Part shown: piece by piece, positions 34,756 through 44,392 of the stretch
Position numbering within the stretch: position 1 is the stretch's first letter
Layout of the letters: each line of letters begins with the position of its first letter
Assembly (NCBI GenBank): GCA_016719535.1
Contig: JADJYX010000017.1
Span: forward strand, 1 to 64,000
Direction: 5' to 3'
Source of the DNA: Rubrivivax sp.
GTDB lineage: Bacteria; Pseudomonadota; Gammaproteobacteria; Burkholderiales; Burkholderiaceae_C
Length of the DNA: 64,000 nt
The notes under the pieces: generated by a model
The model's input: the letters and a program-made list of their open reading frames with translations, nothing else
The model's database searches: none
Told to the model about the DNA's origin: nothing
Made by a program: the position numbers and the translations under genes

Positions 34756-35363
34756 GCGCCGTGCGGTCACTCCTGCGGCTTACGCTGCCGTCCAGCTTGG
34801 CCGCGGTGTTTGCCGGCTGCACCAGCATGTCGGGGCTGAGCGGCAGTTCCAGCTACGCCTGCAAGGCACCCGACGGAGTGACCTGCGACTCGGTGTCAGG
34901 CACCTACGCGAACGCCATTCACAACAACCTGCCGAGCCAGCGTTCGCGCTCGACAACGCCGCCCCTTCAAGTGGGTGGCGTGCATCAGCCTGCGCCCAGT
35001 CGCCCCGCTTCTTCTTCGGTGCCCACGGCGCTTGCGGCTGACTCGGTTTCACCGACGCCGTTGCGCTCGTCGGCGCGCATCCTGCGCCTGTGGTTCAAGC
35101 CCTGGGAAGACGCCGACCGCGACTTGTACGACCAGGGCTACGTCTATGTGCAGATCGACAACGGCCAGTGGTTGATCGAGCACGCCCAACGGCAGATCCG
35201 CGACGCCTATGCGCCGCTGCGTCCGCCACCTCGCAACACCGCAGGCGAGGCCAAGGAAGGCCCGGCGCTGCCGGCCAACCTTCGGAGCGCACCGCGCTTG
35301 CCCAGCGCAGAGAACCCGCTGCCAGGTCTGCTGCAGCCGACACGACCCGACACCAGCGACTGA
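34752..35363 (+). CDS. traV: Conjugal transfer lipoprotein TraV
   Basis: This 203-residue outer-membrane lipoprotein has a signal ending in lipobox FAGC and the TraV-family motif YACKAPDGVTCDSVSGTYANA shortly after it, with its conserved Cys pair. The remainder is low-complexity with Pro/Ser-rich stretches and a C-terminal ARILRLWFKPWEDADRDLYD segment. It anchors the TraK/TraB core complex in the outer membrane. It overlaps dsbC by 4 bases. Confidence 0.88.
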   Translation: MSAVRSLLRLTLPSSLAAVFAGCTSMSGLSGSSSYACKAPDGVTCDSVSGTYANAIHNNLPSQRSRSTTPPLQVGGVHQPAPSRPASSSVPTALAADSVSPTPLRSSARILRLWFKPWEDADRDLYDQGYVYVQIDNGQWLIEHAQRQIRDAYAPLRPPPRNTAGEAKEGPALPANLRSAPRLPSAENPLPGLLQPTRPDTSD

Positions 35364-35372
35364 GGCCCAGCC

Positions 35373-37937
35373 ATGCACACCGACGCCTCGAACCGCCACC
35401 CTTCGGCCAACCGCTCCGCGCGGCCGTCACTGTTCGGTCCTGGCCAGCCCCAGGACACGCCGGCCGAACAGTTCGCAGCCTGGCTGCCTTACTCCGCCTA
35501 TCTCAGCGCCGAGAAGCTGTTCGTCAACCGCGACAGCGTGGGTTTCATGCTGGAGGTGATGCCGCAGTCCGGCGCCGACGAGCGCATGGCCGAGGTGCTG
35601 ATCTCGCTGTACTCCACCTGCCCGCCCGGCACCGGCATCCAGTTTCACCTCTTCGCCTCGCCGCACGTCCGTGAGCAGTTGCGCCGCTACGCCAACCTGC
35701 GCGTCGAAGACACCGACCAGGCCGACAAGGCCAAGCACTGGGGCCGGCCGGCGCGCAACGACAACCTGTTCCACCGCCTCGCGCGCCAGCGCGTCGGGCA
35801 CCTGTTGCAAGGCGCGCAGACATCGCTGACCGCCGGCTTCCACTACACGATCCGCGACTTCCGGCTGATGATGAGCGTGGCGCTCACCGCCGATGCCGAA
35901 GACCTGACCCGGCGCGACGAGTTGATGGCGCTGCGCGAGTCGATGTCGTCCACGCTGCGCTCGGCCTCACTACCGAACCGGGTCTGCGATGCGGCCGACC
36001 TGATCAACTGGTGCGCGCTGTTCACCAACCCCGACCGCATCTCGCAGACCGACGCGCCGAACCTGCACTACGACGACGGCCGCGAGCTGCGCGACCAGAT
36101 CATCGACTTCGACACCATCCAGGACCCGCACGCCGGTGGCCTGACGTTGTGGAAGGAAGGCGGCGAGGACGTGCTCGAAGCGCGCTTCTATTCGATCAAG
36201 TCCTTCCCCGAACGCTTCGCGCTGTGGCAGATGGGCTCGCTGATCGGCGACCTGATGCAGCCGGCGCTGCAGTACAGCGCACCCTTCCTGCTGACCATGG
36301 GCGTGCACGTGCTCGACCCGAACGTCATGAAGTCGGTCGTCACCGCCAACCATGTGCGGGCGACGCAGAACGCCAAGAGCAAGATGGCCGACGTGATGCC
36401 GGACGTCGGCAAGAAGCTGCAAGACTGGACGGCTGCGGCCAACGCCATCGATATCGGAAGCAGCCTGGTAAGCCTGTACCACCAGCTGGCGATCTTCACC
36501 CCTCCGCACAAGGCGGTGGCCGCCCAGGAAACCGCCAACGCCATCTGGCGCGGCCGGGGCTTCCAGCTCAACGCCGACGTGTACATGCACCGCCAGGCGC
36601 TGCTGGCCAGCCTGCCGATGACGCTGTCGGAGAAGTTCCACAAGGACCTGGCCAAGATGCGCCGCGTCTCGCGCAAGACCATGGCCAACGCCATCCACCT
36701 GGCGCCGCTGATCGCCGAGTGGCGCGGCACGCGCACACCGGCGCTGGTGTTCGGCGGCCGGCGCGGCCAGCTGATGACGCTGGACATCTTCGACAACGAC
36801 CTGGGCAACTACAACTTCGCCATCATCGGCGCGCCCGGCTCGGGCAAGTCGGTGCTGATGAACGAGATGGCCTGGTCCTACCGCGCCATCGACGCCAAGG
36901 TCTGGATGCTGGACCTGGGCCGCTCCTTCGAGAAGCTGTGCCGCAAGGCCAAGGGCACCTACATCGAGTTCAAGCCCGATGTGGACATCTGCCTGAACCC
37001 GTTCACGCGCATCGTCGACATCAATGAGGACATCGACATGCTGGTACCGGCCATCTCGAAGATGGCGTCGATGTCGCGGCCGCTGGACGAGGTTCAGTAC
37101 AAGGCCATCTCGGCGATGGTGCTGCGGCTGTTCCGTGTGCATGGCAACGACCTCACGATCACCGCGCTGCGCGACGCCTTCAAGGAAGGCTCCATCGAGG
37201 AACTGGGCGCCGTCAACGATCCGCGAATCCGCGACCTGGCGATCATGCTGAACCCCTACGCACGAGGTGGGCAGTACGAGCGTTTCTTCGAGGGCCGCAA
37301 CAACGTCGACTTCGACAACGACTTCGTCGTCATCGAGAACGAGGAACTGAAGCGCCGGCCGGACCTGCATGCCGTGGTCAACATCCTGCTGCTGCACCAG
37401 ATCACCGGCGAGATGTACCTGACGCGCAACCGGCGCAAGGTGCTGTTCATCGACGAGCTCAAGCAGCAGCTTGGCGACATCGGCGCCGACGACCCGGTCA
37501 AGGCCGCGGTGGTGGAAGAAGCCGCCCGGCGCGCGCGCAAATACGGCGGGTCGCTGGGCACCGCCACTCAGAGCGCCGACGACTACTACGGCTCGGCGCA
37601 GATGGAGGCCGCGTTCAACTGTTCGGACTGGGTCTTCCTGCTGCGGCAGAAGCCCGAATCCATCGAGATGCTGGACCGCAAGGGCCGACTGACGATGGAC
37701 GAGCCGAAGAAGCGGTTGCTGAACTCCCTGCGCACCGAGCCGGGCGTGTTCTCCGAGGTCTACATCTCGTCGCCAGTCGGCGAGGGAGTGGCACGCAACA
37801 TCCTCGACCCGGCCACGCACCTGCTGTTCTCCAACAAGCTGGAAGACAACGCGCCGATCGACGATCTGCGAGCGCAAGGCCTGAGCATCGACGAAGCCAT
37901 CGCCGAGCTGCTGCGCCGCCGGGGGCACGTCGCATGA
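35373..37937 (+). CDS. traC: Type IV secretion ATPase TraC
   Basis: This 854-residue VirB4-class ATPase has Walker A GAPGSGKSVLMNE at about residue 486, Walker B KVLFIDELKQQ at about 690, and the N-terminal TraC domain (AWLPYSAYLSAEKLFVNRD). It powers pilus assembly and substrate transport at the inner membrane. Length and motifs are those of a full-length, functional family member. It lies between traV and trbI, overlapping trbI by 4 bases. Confidence 0.95.
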   Translation: MHTDASNRHPSANRSARPSLFGPGQPQDTPAEQFAAWLPYSAYLSAEKLFVNRDSVGFMLEVMPQSGADERMAEVLISLYSTCPPGTGIQFHLFASPHVREQLRRYANLRVEDTDQADKAKHWGRPARNDNLFHRLARQRVGHLLQGAQTSLTAGFHYTIRDFRLMMSVALTADAEDLTRRDELMALRESMSSTLRSASLPNRVCDAADLINWCALFTNPDRISQTDAPNLHYDDGRELRDQIIDFDTIQDPHAGGLTLWKEGGEDVLEARFYSIKSFPERFALWQMGSLIGDLMQPALQYSAPFLLTMGVHVLDPNVMKSVVTANHVRATQNAKSKMADVMPDVGKKLQDWTAAANAIDIGSSLVSLYHQLAIFTPPHKAVAAQETANAIWRGRGFQLNADVYMHRQALLASLPMTLSEKFHKDLAKMRRVSRKTMANAIHLAPLIAEWRGTRTPALVFGGRRGQLMTLDIFDNDLGNYNFAIIGAPGSGKSVLMNEMAWSYRAIDAKVWMLDLGRSFEKLCRKAKGTYIEFKPDVDICLNPFTRIVDINEDIDMLVPAISKMASMSRPLDEVQYKAISAMVLRLFRVHGNDLTITALRDAFKEGSIEELGAVNDPRIRDLAIMLNPYARGGQYERFFEGRNNVDFDNDFVVIENEELKRRPDLHAVVNILLLHQITGEMYLTRNRRKVLFIDELKQQLGDIGADDPVKAAVVEEAARRARKYGGSLGTATQSADDYYGSAQMEAAFNCSDWVFLLRQKPESIEMLDRKGRLTMDEPKKRLLNSLRTEPGVFSEVYISSPVGEGVARNILDPATHLLFSNKLEDNAPIDDLRAQGLSIDEAIAELLRRRGHVA

Positions 37938-38290
37938 AAGCCGTGCTGCTGAACGCCCTGATGGCGGTGCTGATCGTCTTCGGCACGCTGGCTGCCTACG
38001 ACCGGCTGGTGATCCGGCCGGGGCAACTCATCGGCGTGGTCGATGTCGGCGAGGTCTATCGGCAGAAGGAAGCGCAGTTCACGCTGATCCTCACCAAGGC
38101 CGGCTCCGACGTCGAGCGTGAACGGGCCATGGCAATGGCGCGCAGTTTCTCGCAGCGCTTGCCGGTCGCGCTGGAAGAACTGCCGCGCGACTGTGCCTGC
38201 CTGGTGGTGCTCAAGAGCGCCGTGGCGGGCCCGACGCCGCGCACGCTGGACCTGACGGCGCACCTGAAACGAAAGCTGGAGGCGCCATGA
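37934..38290 (+). CDS. trbI: Type-F conjugative transfer protein TrbI
   Basis: This 118-residue inner-membrane protein has one N-terminal helix (LLNALMAVLIVFGTLAAYD) and a periplasmic part beginning GVVDVGEVYRQKEAQFTLIL, as in TrbI of F plasmids, which affects pilus outgrowth and retraction. Its position between traC and traW is standard, here with a peptidase gene inserted. Start and stop overlap the neighbouring genes by 4 bases. Confidence 0.82.
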   Translation: MKAVLLNALMAVLIVFGTLAAYDRLVIRPGQLIGVVDVGEVYRQKEAQFTLILTKAGSDVERERAMAMARSFSQRLPVALEELPRDCACLVVLKSAVAGPTPRTLDLTAHLKRKLEAP

Positions 38291-38838
38291 AGACGCTGGC
38301 CATCAGGTTCGTCGCCAACTTCACCGACTTCCTGCGCCACATGCGGGCGCGCTGGTACCTGTACGCGCCGGTCTTCGCGGTCTGGGCCTTTGCCTACGCC
38401 CGCGTGTTCATCGACCCGACACCCCGCGTGCCGGTGCTGTTCAACTGGACGCCGAGCCTGCCCTACAGCGTCGCGCTGGTGCAGTACGGCCCGCACACCT
38501 TGCGGCGTGGCGACTACGTGGTTTTCGCCTTCGCGGGTGAAGCGCAGGTCGCCTACCCCGGCCTGCGGGGCCAGCCCTTCTTCAAGATCGTGCGCGGTAT
38601 GCCGGGTGATGCGCTCACCGTTGACGGCCGCATCGTCGCCATCAACGGCGAGTTCGTCGGCCAGGCCAAGACACACGCCCACGACCGTCGCCCGCTGGAG
38701 CCCATCGCGGCCACGGTCATCCCGCCCGGCCACTACTACGTGCAGGGCACCAGCCCCGACTCCTTCGACTCCCGCTACCGCGCGAGCGGGCTCGTGCGGG
38801 CCGAGCAGGTGCTGGGCACCGTGGTGCCGCTGTTCTGA
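38287..38838 (+). CDS. S26 family signal peptidase (TraF/LepB-like) of the transfer system
   Basis: This 183-residue membrane peptidase has one N-terminal helix (APVFAVWAFAYARVFI), a catalytic Ser in TPSLPYSVAL and Lys in FFKIVRGMPGD, with the C-terminal SPDSFDSRYRASG block of S26 peptidases. It likely processes the pilin precursor. IncP TraF, which cyclises pilin, belongs to the same superfamily; such activity here is only a possibility. It sits between trbI and traW. Confidence 0.87.
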   Translation: MKTLAIRFVANFTDFLRHMRARWYLYAPVFAVWAFAYARVFIDPTPRVPVLFNWTPSLPYSVALVQYGPHTLRRGDYVVFAFAGEAQVAYPGLRGQPFFKIVRGMPGDALTVDGRIVAINGEFVGQAKTHAHDRRPLEPIAATVIPPGHYYVQGTSPDSFDSRYRASGLVRAEQVLGTVVPLF

Positions 38839-38847
38839 GGGCGCATC

Positions 38848-39213
38848 GTGAAGCCTTGCGTCGCACTCCTTGCCATGGCTTTAGCCGTCGTCGGGCCGAT
38901 GGCCTCTCCAACGCACGCGCAAACGGCGCCAGTCGCCACCCTGCCCGTCACCGACGACATGCCACTGGCCGACTACCTCGCCCTGCTGGCCCAGATCTCG
39001 CCGGCCGCGCAAGAGGGTGCCCAGGCTTACCTGCAAGCCTTTCAACAACGCTGCGGCCGGCCCGTGCGATCGGCCGAACTGCGCCAGGCCATGGCCGACG
39101 GTGACGGTGACCCGGTGCTGATGGGCATGATCCGCGCGAGTCATCTCCGCGACGCGAAGGCGCTCGCCCAACTCGGGCAGCGCATGACCTGTGAACGACG
39201 GAGCGTGCGGTGA
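38848..39213 (+). CDS. Exported hypothetical protein in the tra cluster
   Basis: This 121-residue protein has a signal peptide ending THAQ and a helical, Ala/Gln-rich mature part with two Cys residues (QRCGRPVRS and RMTCERR) that could form a disulfide. The start is a GTG at 38848 and the end overlaps traW by 4 bases. I do not recognise the family. Its fixed place between the S26 peptidase and traW suggests a periplasmic assembly role. Confidence 0.65.
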   Translation: MKPCVALLAMALAVVGPMASPTHAQTAPVATLPVTDDMPLADYLALLAQISPAAQEGAQAYLQAFQQRCGRPVRSAELRQAMADGDGDPVLMGMIRASHLRDAKALAQLGQRMTCERRSVR

Positions 39214-39839
39214 AGACGATCCGCCTTCCGCATCTTGCCGGGGCTCTGCTCGTGGGCGCGAGCGTCGCCCAGGCAGCCGATCTCGGGGCCATCGGGCCCA
39301 CCTACGGGATCGGCGAACCGCACCTGCTGAACTTCATCGAGCAGCGCTTGCGTGACAAGGAACGCAGTGGCGAGCTGCAGCAGCTCATCGAACAAGCACA
39401 GGCCCGTGGAATCGACGCGGTGAAACGGCCGCAGCCAGTGGTTGGGCTGCAGCCCACAGCGACCGCTCGCACGTTCTACTTCGACCCGAGCTTCACGCTG
39501 GACCGCAACGTCACCGACGCACGCGGCCAACTCTTGTTCGCGGCGGGCACGCGCAAGAACCCGTTGGACGTGGTGTCGCTGTCCAAGCACCTGCTGTTCT
39601 TCGATGCCCGTGACCGCCGCCAGGTGACCCGTGCCCACGAGTTGATCGCGAGGTACGCCGGCAAGGTCAAGCCGATCCTCACCGGCGGGTCGTATCTGGA
39701 CTTGATGAAGGCCTGGCGCATCCCCGTCTACTACGACCAGCAAGGCACGCTGACGCGCCGCTTCGGCATCCGCCAGGTGCCAGCCCTCGTGTCGCAGGAA
39801 GGGGCGCGATTGCGCATCGACGAGGTGGTGCTGCCATGA
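39210..39839 (+). CDS. traW: Type-F conjugative transfer protein TraW
   Basis: This 209-residue periplasmic protein starts at GTG 39210 with a signal peptide ending AQAAD. It has the TraW block GPTYGIGEPHLLNFIEQRL and the thioredoxin-like C-terminal region (FFDARDRRQVTRAHEL ... FGIRQVPALVSQEG). TraW works with TrbC in F-pilus assembly. It overlaps traU by 4 bases. Confidence 0.9.
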   Translation: MKTIRLPHLAGALLVGASVAQAADLGAIGPTYGIGEPHLLNFIEQRLRDKERSGELQQLIEQAQARGIDAVKRPQPVVGLQPTATARTFYFDPSFTLDRNVTDARGQLLFAAGTRKNPLDVVSLSKHLLFFDARDRRQVTRAHELIARYAGKVKPILTGGSYLDLMKAWRIPVYYDQQGTLTRRFGIRQVPALVSQEGARLRIDEVVLP

Positions 39840-40858
39840 AGGCCGTCCGCCGCATGCTCGCGACCGTGCTCGCCGGCTTGCTGACGCTGGCGTCGCCCCT
39901 CACCCAGGCCGCCGACAGCCTCACCTGCACCGGCAGGTTCCCCAACCCCATCACCGAGATCTGCTGGAGTTGCATCCTGCCGATCAGCATCGGCAGCGCC
40001 ACCGTCGCCAACTTCGATGCTCAGGAAGACATCGCCAATCCGTCGAACCCGGTCTGCAGTTGCGGCGTCAACCCGACCATCGGCCTGTCGATCGGCTTCT
40101 GGGAGCCGGCGCGCCATGTCGAGGCGGTGCGCAAGCCCTTCTGCCTGGCGTCGCTCGGTGGCATCGACCTCGATCCCGGCATCTCGGCGCCTGCCGCAGC
40201 ACGCTTCACACGCGCCGAAGGCGACGGTGACGGTGGCAGCTTCTACCAGGCCCACTTCTATGTGAACCCGGTGCTGTACTGGCTTGAGGTGGTGACGGAC
40301 TTCCCGTGTCTGGAACGTGGCTCATTCGACCTGGCCTACCTGACCGAAGTCGATCCGCTGTGGAACGACGATGAGCTCACGCTGATCCTCAACCCTGAAG
40401 CCGTGCTCTTTGCCAACCCCATCGCGGTGGCCGCGTGCGCCGCCGACTGCGTGGCCGCCACCGCCGGCTTCGGCATCGCCGAAATGTTCTGGTGTGCCGG
40501 CTGCCAGGGTGGCATCTACCCCTTCGACGGCCATGTGCCGTACCACATGGGCGGCGTGCGCACGGCCGAGCTGCTGGCCCAGCGGCTGACCGCCAAGATG
40601 CACCGCGAACTGCTGGCCTGGGGCTGGCATGGCAAGCCAGGGCTGTGCGGGCCGTACTTCCTGCCGGCGATGGACAAGACGGCCTACAAGGCCCAGCTCA
40701 CCTACCCGGTTGCGAACACCGCGAAAGACGGCGGCCGTTGCTGCCAACCCTTCGGCCGCAGCACCATCGTCTGGGGCGCCGGCAAGGAATACCCGGTGCG
40801 CGGCGAAGACTTCGCCTTCATGCTGTTTCGCAAGAGGAACTGCTGTGTGGGCTACTGA
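39836..40858 (+). CDS. traU: Conjugal transfer protein TraU
   Basis: This 340-residue periplasmic protein has a signal peptide and the family signature CTGRFPNPITEICWSCILP followed by many conserved Cys residues. TraU is required mainly for DNA transfer rather than pilus formation. The C-terminal RKRNCCVGY ends the gene, and the trbC start lies inside its last codons. Its Cys richness fits the presence of DsbC and TraF. Confidence 0.93.
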   Translation: MKAVRRMLATVLAGLLTLASPLTQAADSLTCTGRFPNPITEICWSCILPISIGSATVANFDAQEDIANPSNPVCSCGVNPTIGLSIGFWEPARHVEAVRKPFCLASLGGIDLDPGISAPAAARFTRAEGDGDGGSFYQAHFYVNPVLYWLEVVTDFPCLERGSFDLAYLTEVDPLWNDDELTLILNPEAVLFANPIAVAACAADCVAATAGFGIAEMFWCAGCQGGIYPFDGHVPYHMGGVRTAELLAQRLTAKMHRELLAWGWHGKPGLCGPYFLPAMDKTAYKAQLTYPVANTAKDGGRCCQPFGRSTIVWGAGKEYPVRGEDFAFMLFRKRNCCVGY

Positions 40859-41615
40859 CATCGCCTTGCGCCTGCGCGGCGCTGCCCACGCTGCCCTTGC
40901 CTGCATCGCGCTGACGTGCTGCCCAGGTGTGTGGGCCCAGGGCACCCCGCCTGTGAGTGATGCCGACGTGGAACGGGCACGCCGCGCGCAGCCTGCTGTC
41001 ACCGACCGCGATGTCGAAAGCGCGCGGCGAAAGCATCCGACGCCATCGGATGCTGACTTGGCTCGCGTACCTGTGCCGTCCACCCCCAAGGTGGACATGC
41101 TGCCCCAGCCCGCAACGCGTACACCCATCGACCTGGAAGCCCTTGCCAAAGGCTTCGATGCGCAGACGGGCCAGCCGGCCCTCAAACGCAACGCAGGTCC
41201 AGGGCTGTTGATCTTCATCAGCTTCGAGATGCCCGAGCCCACGCTCGCCCGCCTCGTTGACCAGGCCGCACGGGCGCGCGCATCGCTGGTCTTGCGCGGC
41301 CTGGTCAACAACTCGCTGCGCGACACGGTCGAGCGTGTTCAGCGCCTGATCGGCAGCCGTCAGGTGTCTGTGCAGATCGACCCGCAGGCCTTCGACCGTT
41401 TCGCGGTGACGCGGACACCTTCGTTCGTGCTGCTGCAGGGCGGCGCCCAGCCCCGCGCTTGCGGTGCTGCCGCCTGTTTCGCCACCCATCAGTTCGCATT
41501 GGCAGCCGGTGACGTGAGTCTCGACTACGCCCTCGAATTCATCCAGCGCTCCACGCCACGCCTGGCCCGCGATGCCAGCGGGTTCCTGCGGCGGCTGAAG
41601 GGCACGGGGAGCTGA
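40845..41615 (+). CDS. trbC: Type-F conjugative transfer protein TrbC
   Basis: This 256-residue periplasmic protein starts at GTG 40845 (AGAGGA upstream), overlapping traU by 14 bases. It has a signal peptide ending VWAQ, a low-complexity repeat region with two DADVERAR/DRDVESAR-like copies, and the thioredoxin-fold TrbC domain (LLIFISFEMPEPTL ... FAVTRTPSFVLL). It partners TraW in pilus assembly. Confidence 0.87.
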   Translation: MWATDIALRLRGAAHAALACIALTCCPGVWAQGTPPVSDADVERARRAQPAVTDRDVESARRKHPTPSDADLARVPVPSTPKVDMLPQPATRTPIDLEALAKGFDAQTGQPALKRNAGPGLLIFISFEMPEPTLARLVDQAARARASLVLRGLVNNSLRDTVERVQRLIGSRQVSVQIDPQAFDRFAVTRTPSFVLLQGGAQPRACGAAACFATHQFALAAGDVSLDYALEFIQRSTPRLARDASGFLRRLKGTGS

Positions 41616-41617
41616 TC

Positions 41618-44011
41618 GTGCGCAAGCTCGTCATCTGGTTCACGGTCTTCTGCTTCGTCACGACGCAGACCTCCGCCATTGCAGGCCCACACGAGGAAGG
41701 TGTCGCGGCCGGACAAGCCGCCAACCCGGTGGCGCGCGGCAGCGTGACGGCACCGAACGCCACGGCGGTGGTGCCGGGCTACACGACCGCGCCGCCCGAG
41801 GCGGCCTACTACCGGCAACCCAACCTCGCCACGCAAGGCAGCGCGCGCCTCTCGCTGTGCGCCACGCTGCCGAATGACCCCGTGTGCCAGGCCCAGCGCG
41901 GCGCGGTCACGTCGGCCAACACGCCGAGGCCCGCCGTCAGCACCACTGACCCGGCGGTGGCAGCCGCCCGCGACATCGGACGCAGCCCATCCAGTGTGCT
42001 GGGCAGCCTGGCCGCTTACTACAGCGGCTGCACCACAACGGTCACCAGCTTGCCTCCCACCACGCAGGCCCGCACGTGCCTGCGCTACCAGGGCGTGGGC
42101 AACTACCTTTGCACCCGCTCGCTAACGGTTTCCACCGAGCGAACCACCAGTTGCAACCCCGGCGACTGGTTCGCAAACGCCGCATCGGGCCGCGCGGGGC
42201 TGGGTGTGCAATGCCTGCCGGACCGACCCGACACGGCCCACCACTTCCGCGTCACGCAAGACGGCACGCCGCTGAGCTTCTTCGACGTGGACATGACCAC
42301 GCCCGTGGTGTTCCCGCAGATGGTCGCGGTGTTGGACACCACCTACTCCGGCACCACCGGTCAACCGATCCGCACCGGCGTGTGGGTGGCCAACAAGTCC
42401 TGCGTTGGAAGCGCCTGCAGCCTCACCGCGATGATCGCCGCCGAGTCGCTGGAGACCTGCACCGGCGGCGGCGACTCGGGCTATACCTGCACCAGCGTCG
42501 AGCCCTTCCTGAAGGTGTACGCAGCGTGCCGCGCGGGCACGCAGAGCGGCGACAACATCCAGGACACCGTGTGCTCCGGCGACAGCGGCTGCACCACCAC
42601 GGCGCTGGACGTCGCCAAGTGCTACTCGCCCGCTAGCGGCTGGACGCCCTATGCCGGCATCGACGTCACGGGCACCGTGCCCGGGTCGTTCTGGAACATC
42701 GACACCGACCGCGCGGTGGTCGGGTGGACCGTGAACCCCGCCTACGGCCCCATCCCGACCATGGCGCTCAGCTACACCCGGCCCGCCACTGCGGTAACCG
42801 CAACGGACCGCTGGGATGACCAATGCCCGGCGCTGGCCGCTGGCGGCCGGTGCACGGTCAGCACCGCGCCCGTGTGCACGGACGGCCCAGCGACCAAGGT
42901 AGTCGACGGTGTGTCCATCACGCGGGACTGCTGGGAATACACCAGCACGATGAGTTGCACCAGTGCAGCGCCACTGGATCAATGCGCGCCGCTGGGAGCG
43001 GCAGGCTGCACCCCAACGGCATCCGTCTGCAAACAAACGAACACCGTCACCGGCCTCTGCGAGGTCTATGAAGACAACTACACCTGCCCGGTGCCGGCCC
43101 AGACCGTCACCAGTGCCAGCAACTGCCCGACCAACGTGTTCTGCCTGGATGGCAATTGCTACAACATCGCCGCCCCGAACGACCCCGACTTCGCGCGCAG
43201 CATGTCGATGCTGGAGGCGGGCCGGGAGGCCGGCGTCTACATCAACAGCGACCGCATGCAGGTGTTCGATGGTGAGGAGAACCGCTGCCGCGACCGCCTG
43301 CTGAAGAACTGTTGCTACGCCGACGGCGCAGGTGCCGGCATGACCAATCAAAGCATGTTCGGCTCCGGCTCCCGCCTGGTGTACGACGTGCTGATGAACA
43401 GCGAGAACCGGCAGTTCCTGTACCAGGGCATGTCGGCACTGCTCACCGGCGCGGGCTTCAGCGGCACGTTCACCACCTACGGCGTCACGGTGGCCGTCAA
43501 CGGCGCGGCGATTCCTGCCGGCTCCACGGTGGTGTATTCGGGCACCAACCTCGTCGTCGCCTTCGACCCTTGGTCGCTGGTCATCGCCGTGATCATTTAC
43601 ATCGTCCTGTCGATGATGTCGTGCAACGAGAACGAAGGAAAGCTCGCGATGAAAGAAGGCGCGAAGCTGTGCCACACGATAGGCACCTGGTGTTCTTCGT
43701 GCTTCCGGGTTCTGGGTGTCTGCGTCTCCTGCGTTGAGCGCACCACCTCCAAGTGCTGCTTCAACTCCATGCTCGCGCGCATCGTCAACGAACAGGGCCG
43801 GGCCCAGATCGGCAAGGGCTGGGGTGGCGCGCAGAGCGCCGACTGCTCGGGCTTCACGGTCGCGCAGTTGCAGACCCTCAACTTCGCGGCGATGGATCTG
43901 TCGGAGTTCTATGCGTCGCTGGTTCCGACGCTTCCGAATCTGGCGACGCTGCAGGGCAACAGCGCCAGCCGCATCTCGACCTGCTACTACGGCCAAGGGA
44001 GATGCCAATGA
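41618..44011 (+). CDS. traN: Mating-pair stabilisation protein TraN
   Basis: This 797-residue, very Cys-rich outer-membrane protein starts at GTG 41618 with a signal peptide ending SAIAG. The N-terminal half has Thr/Cys-rich repeats and the C-terminal part has the TraN block NRCRDRLLKNCCYADG plus an RTTSKCCFNSMLARIVNEQG segment. TraN binds recipient outer-membrane proteins and stabilises mating pairs, so its variable central region likely sets recipient range. It overlaps the next gene by 4 bases. Confidence 0.93.
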   Translation: MRKLVIWFTVFCFVTTQTSAIAGPHEEGVAAGQAANPVARGSVTAPNATAVVPGYTTAPPEAAYYRQPNLATQGSARLSLCATLPNDPVCQAQRGAVTSANTPRPAVSTTDPAVAAARDIGRSPSSVLGSLAAYYSGCTTTVTSLPPTTQARTCLRYQGVGNYLCTRSLTVSTERTTSCNPGDWFANAASGRAGLGVQCLPDRPDTAHHFRVTQDGTPLSFFDVDMTTPVVFPQMVAVLDTTYSGTTGQPIRTGVWVANKSCVGSACSLTAMIAAESLETCTGGGDSGYTCTSVEPFLKVYAACRAGTQSGDNIQDTVCSGDSGCTTTALDVAKCYSPASGWTPYAGIDVTGTVPGSFWNIDTDRAVVGWTVNPAYGPIPTMALSYTRPATAVTATDRWDDQCPALAAGGRCTVSTAPVCTDGPATKVVDGVSITRDCWEYTSTMSCTSAAPLDQCAPLGAAGCTPTASVCKQTNTVTGLCEVYEDNYTCPVPAQTVTSASNCPTNVFCLDGNCYNIAAPNDPDFARSMSMLEAGREAGVYINSDRMQVFDGEENRCRDRLLKNCCYADGAGAGMTNQSMFGSGSRLVYDVLMNSENRQFLYQGMSALLTGAGFSGTFTTYGVTVAVNGAAIPAGSTVVYSGTNLVVAFDPWSLVIAVIIYIVLSMMSCNENEGKLAMKEGAKLCHTIGTWCSSCFRVLGVCVSCVERTTSKCCFNSMLARIVNEQGRAQIGKGWGGAQSADCSGFTVAQLQTLNFAAMDLSEFYASLVPTLPNLATLQGNSASRISTCYYGQGRCQ

Positions 44012-44382
44012 AGCCGACCTTGCTTGGGTGCCTGGTCGCCGCAACCGCCGTGATGTCCAACGCGGCGGCACAGGAACGCACACCGGTGCAGGACGCAAGA
44101 CCCCTGCTGATCGCAGCCATTGAGGCGCCCGATGGCCAATCGCGCGGCGTGCTGGTGGGCGAGATCGCCGACGCGATCACGCAGAAGTTCAAGGGCACGT
44201 CACCGATCTACATCGACGTGGCGACGGAGCGCCGCTATGCCCAGGCCGGCTGCAGCCGCCTGAAGGTGCGATTCTGGCAAGAGGGTGTGCAGTTGCCCGG
44301 AGTTGCCTCACCGCGCCGGCAGACCATCGACTTCGGCATCAACTACTGCCGCGACGGCCTGCCGCCGAAGTCGCTGTCATGA
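44008..44382 (+). CDS. Exported hypothetical protein between traN and traF
   Basis: This 124-residue protein has a signal peptide ending NAAAQ and a compact domain with two Cys residues (AGCSRLKV and NYCRDGL) that could pair. GGGAG precedes ATG 44008, which overlaps the traN stop; an ATG two codons upstream is also possible. I do not recognise the family. It may assist assembly or folding of TraN. Confidence 0.68.
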   Translation: MKPTLLGCLVAATAVMSNAAAQERTPVQDARPLLIAAIEAPDGQSRGVLVGEIADAITQKFKGTSPIYIDVATERRYAQAGCSRLKVRFWQEGVQLPGVASPRRQTIDFGINYCRDGLPPKSLS

Positions 44383-44392
44383 GGTCGCCCGC

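Noticed and set aside
35970..37928. 652-codon minus-strand open frame opposite traC
   Set aside because: traC on the + strand has Walker motifs and the expected length; the antisense frame has a His/Val/Gln-rich composition typical of GC-driven shadows.
42122..44098. 658-codon minus-strand open frame opposite traN
   Set aside because: It mirrors the Cys-rich traN gene; the sequence is low in plausible domains and lies inside a co-directional operon.
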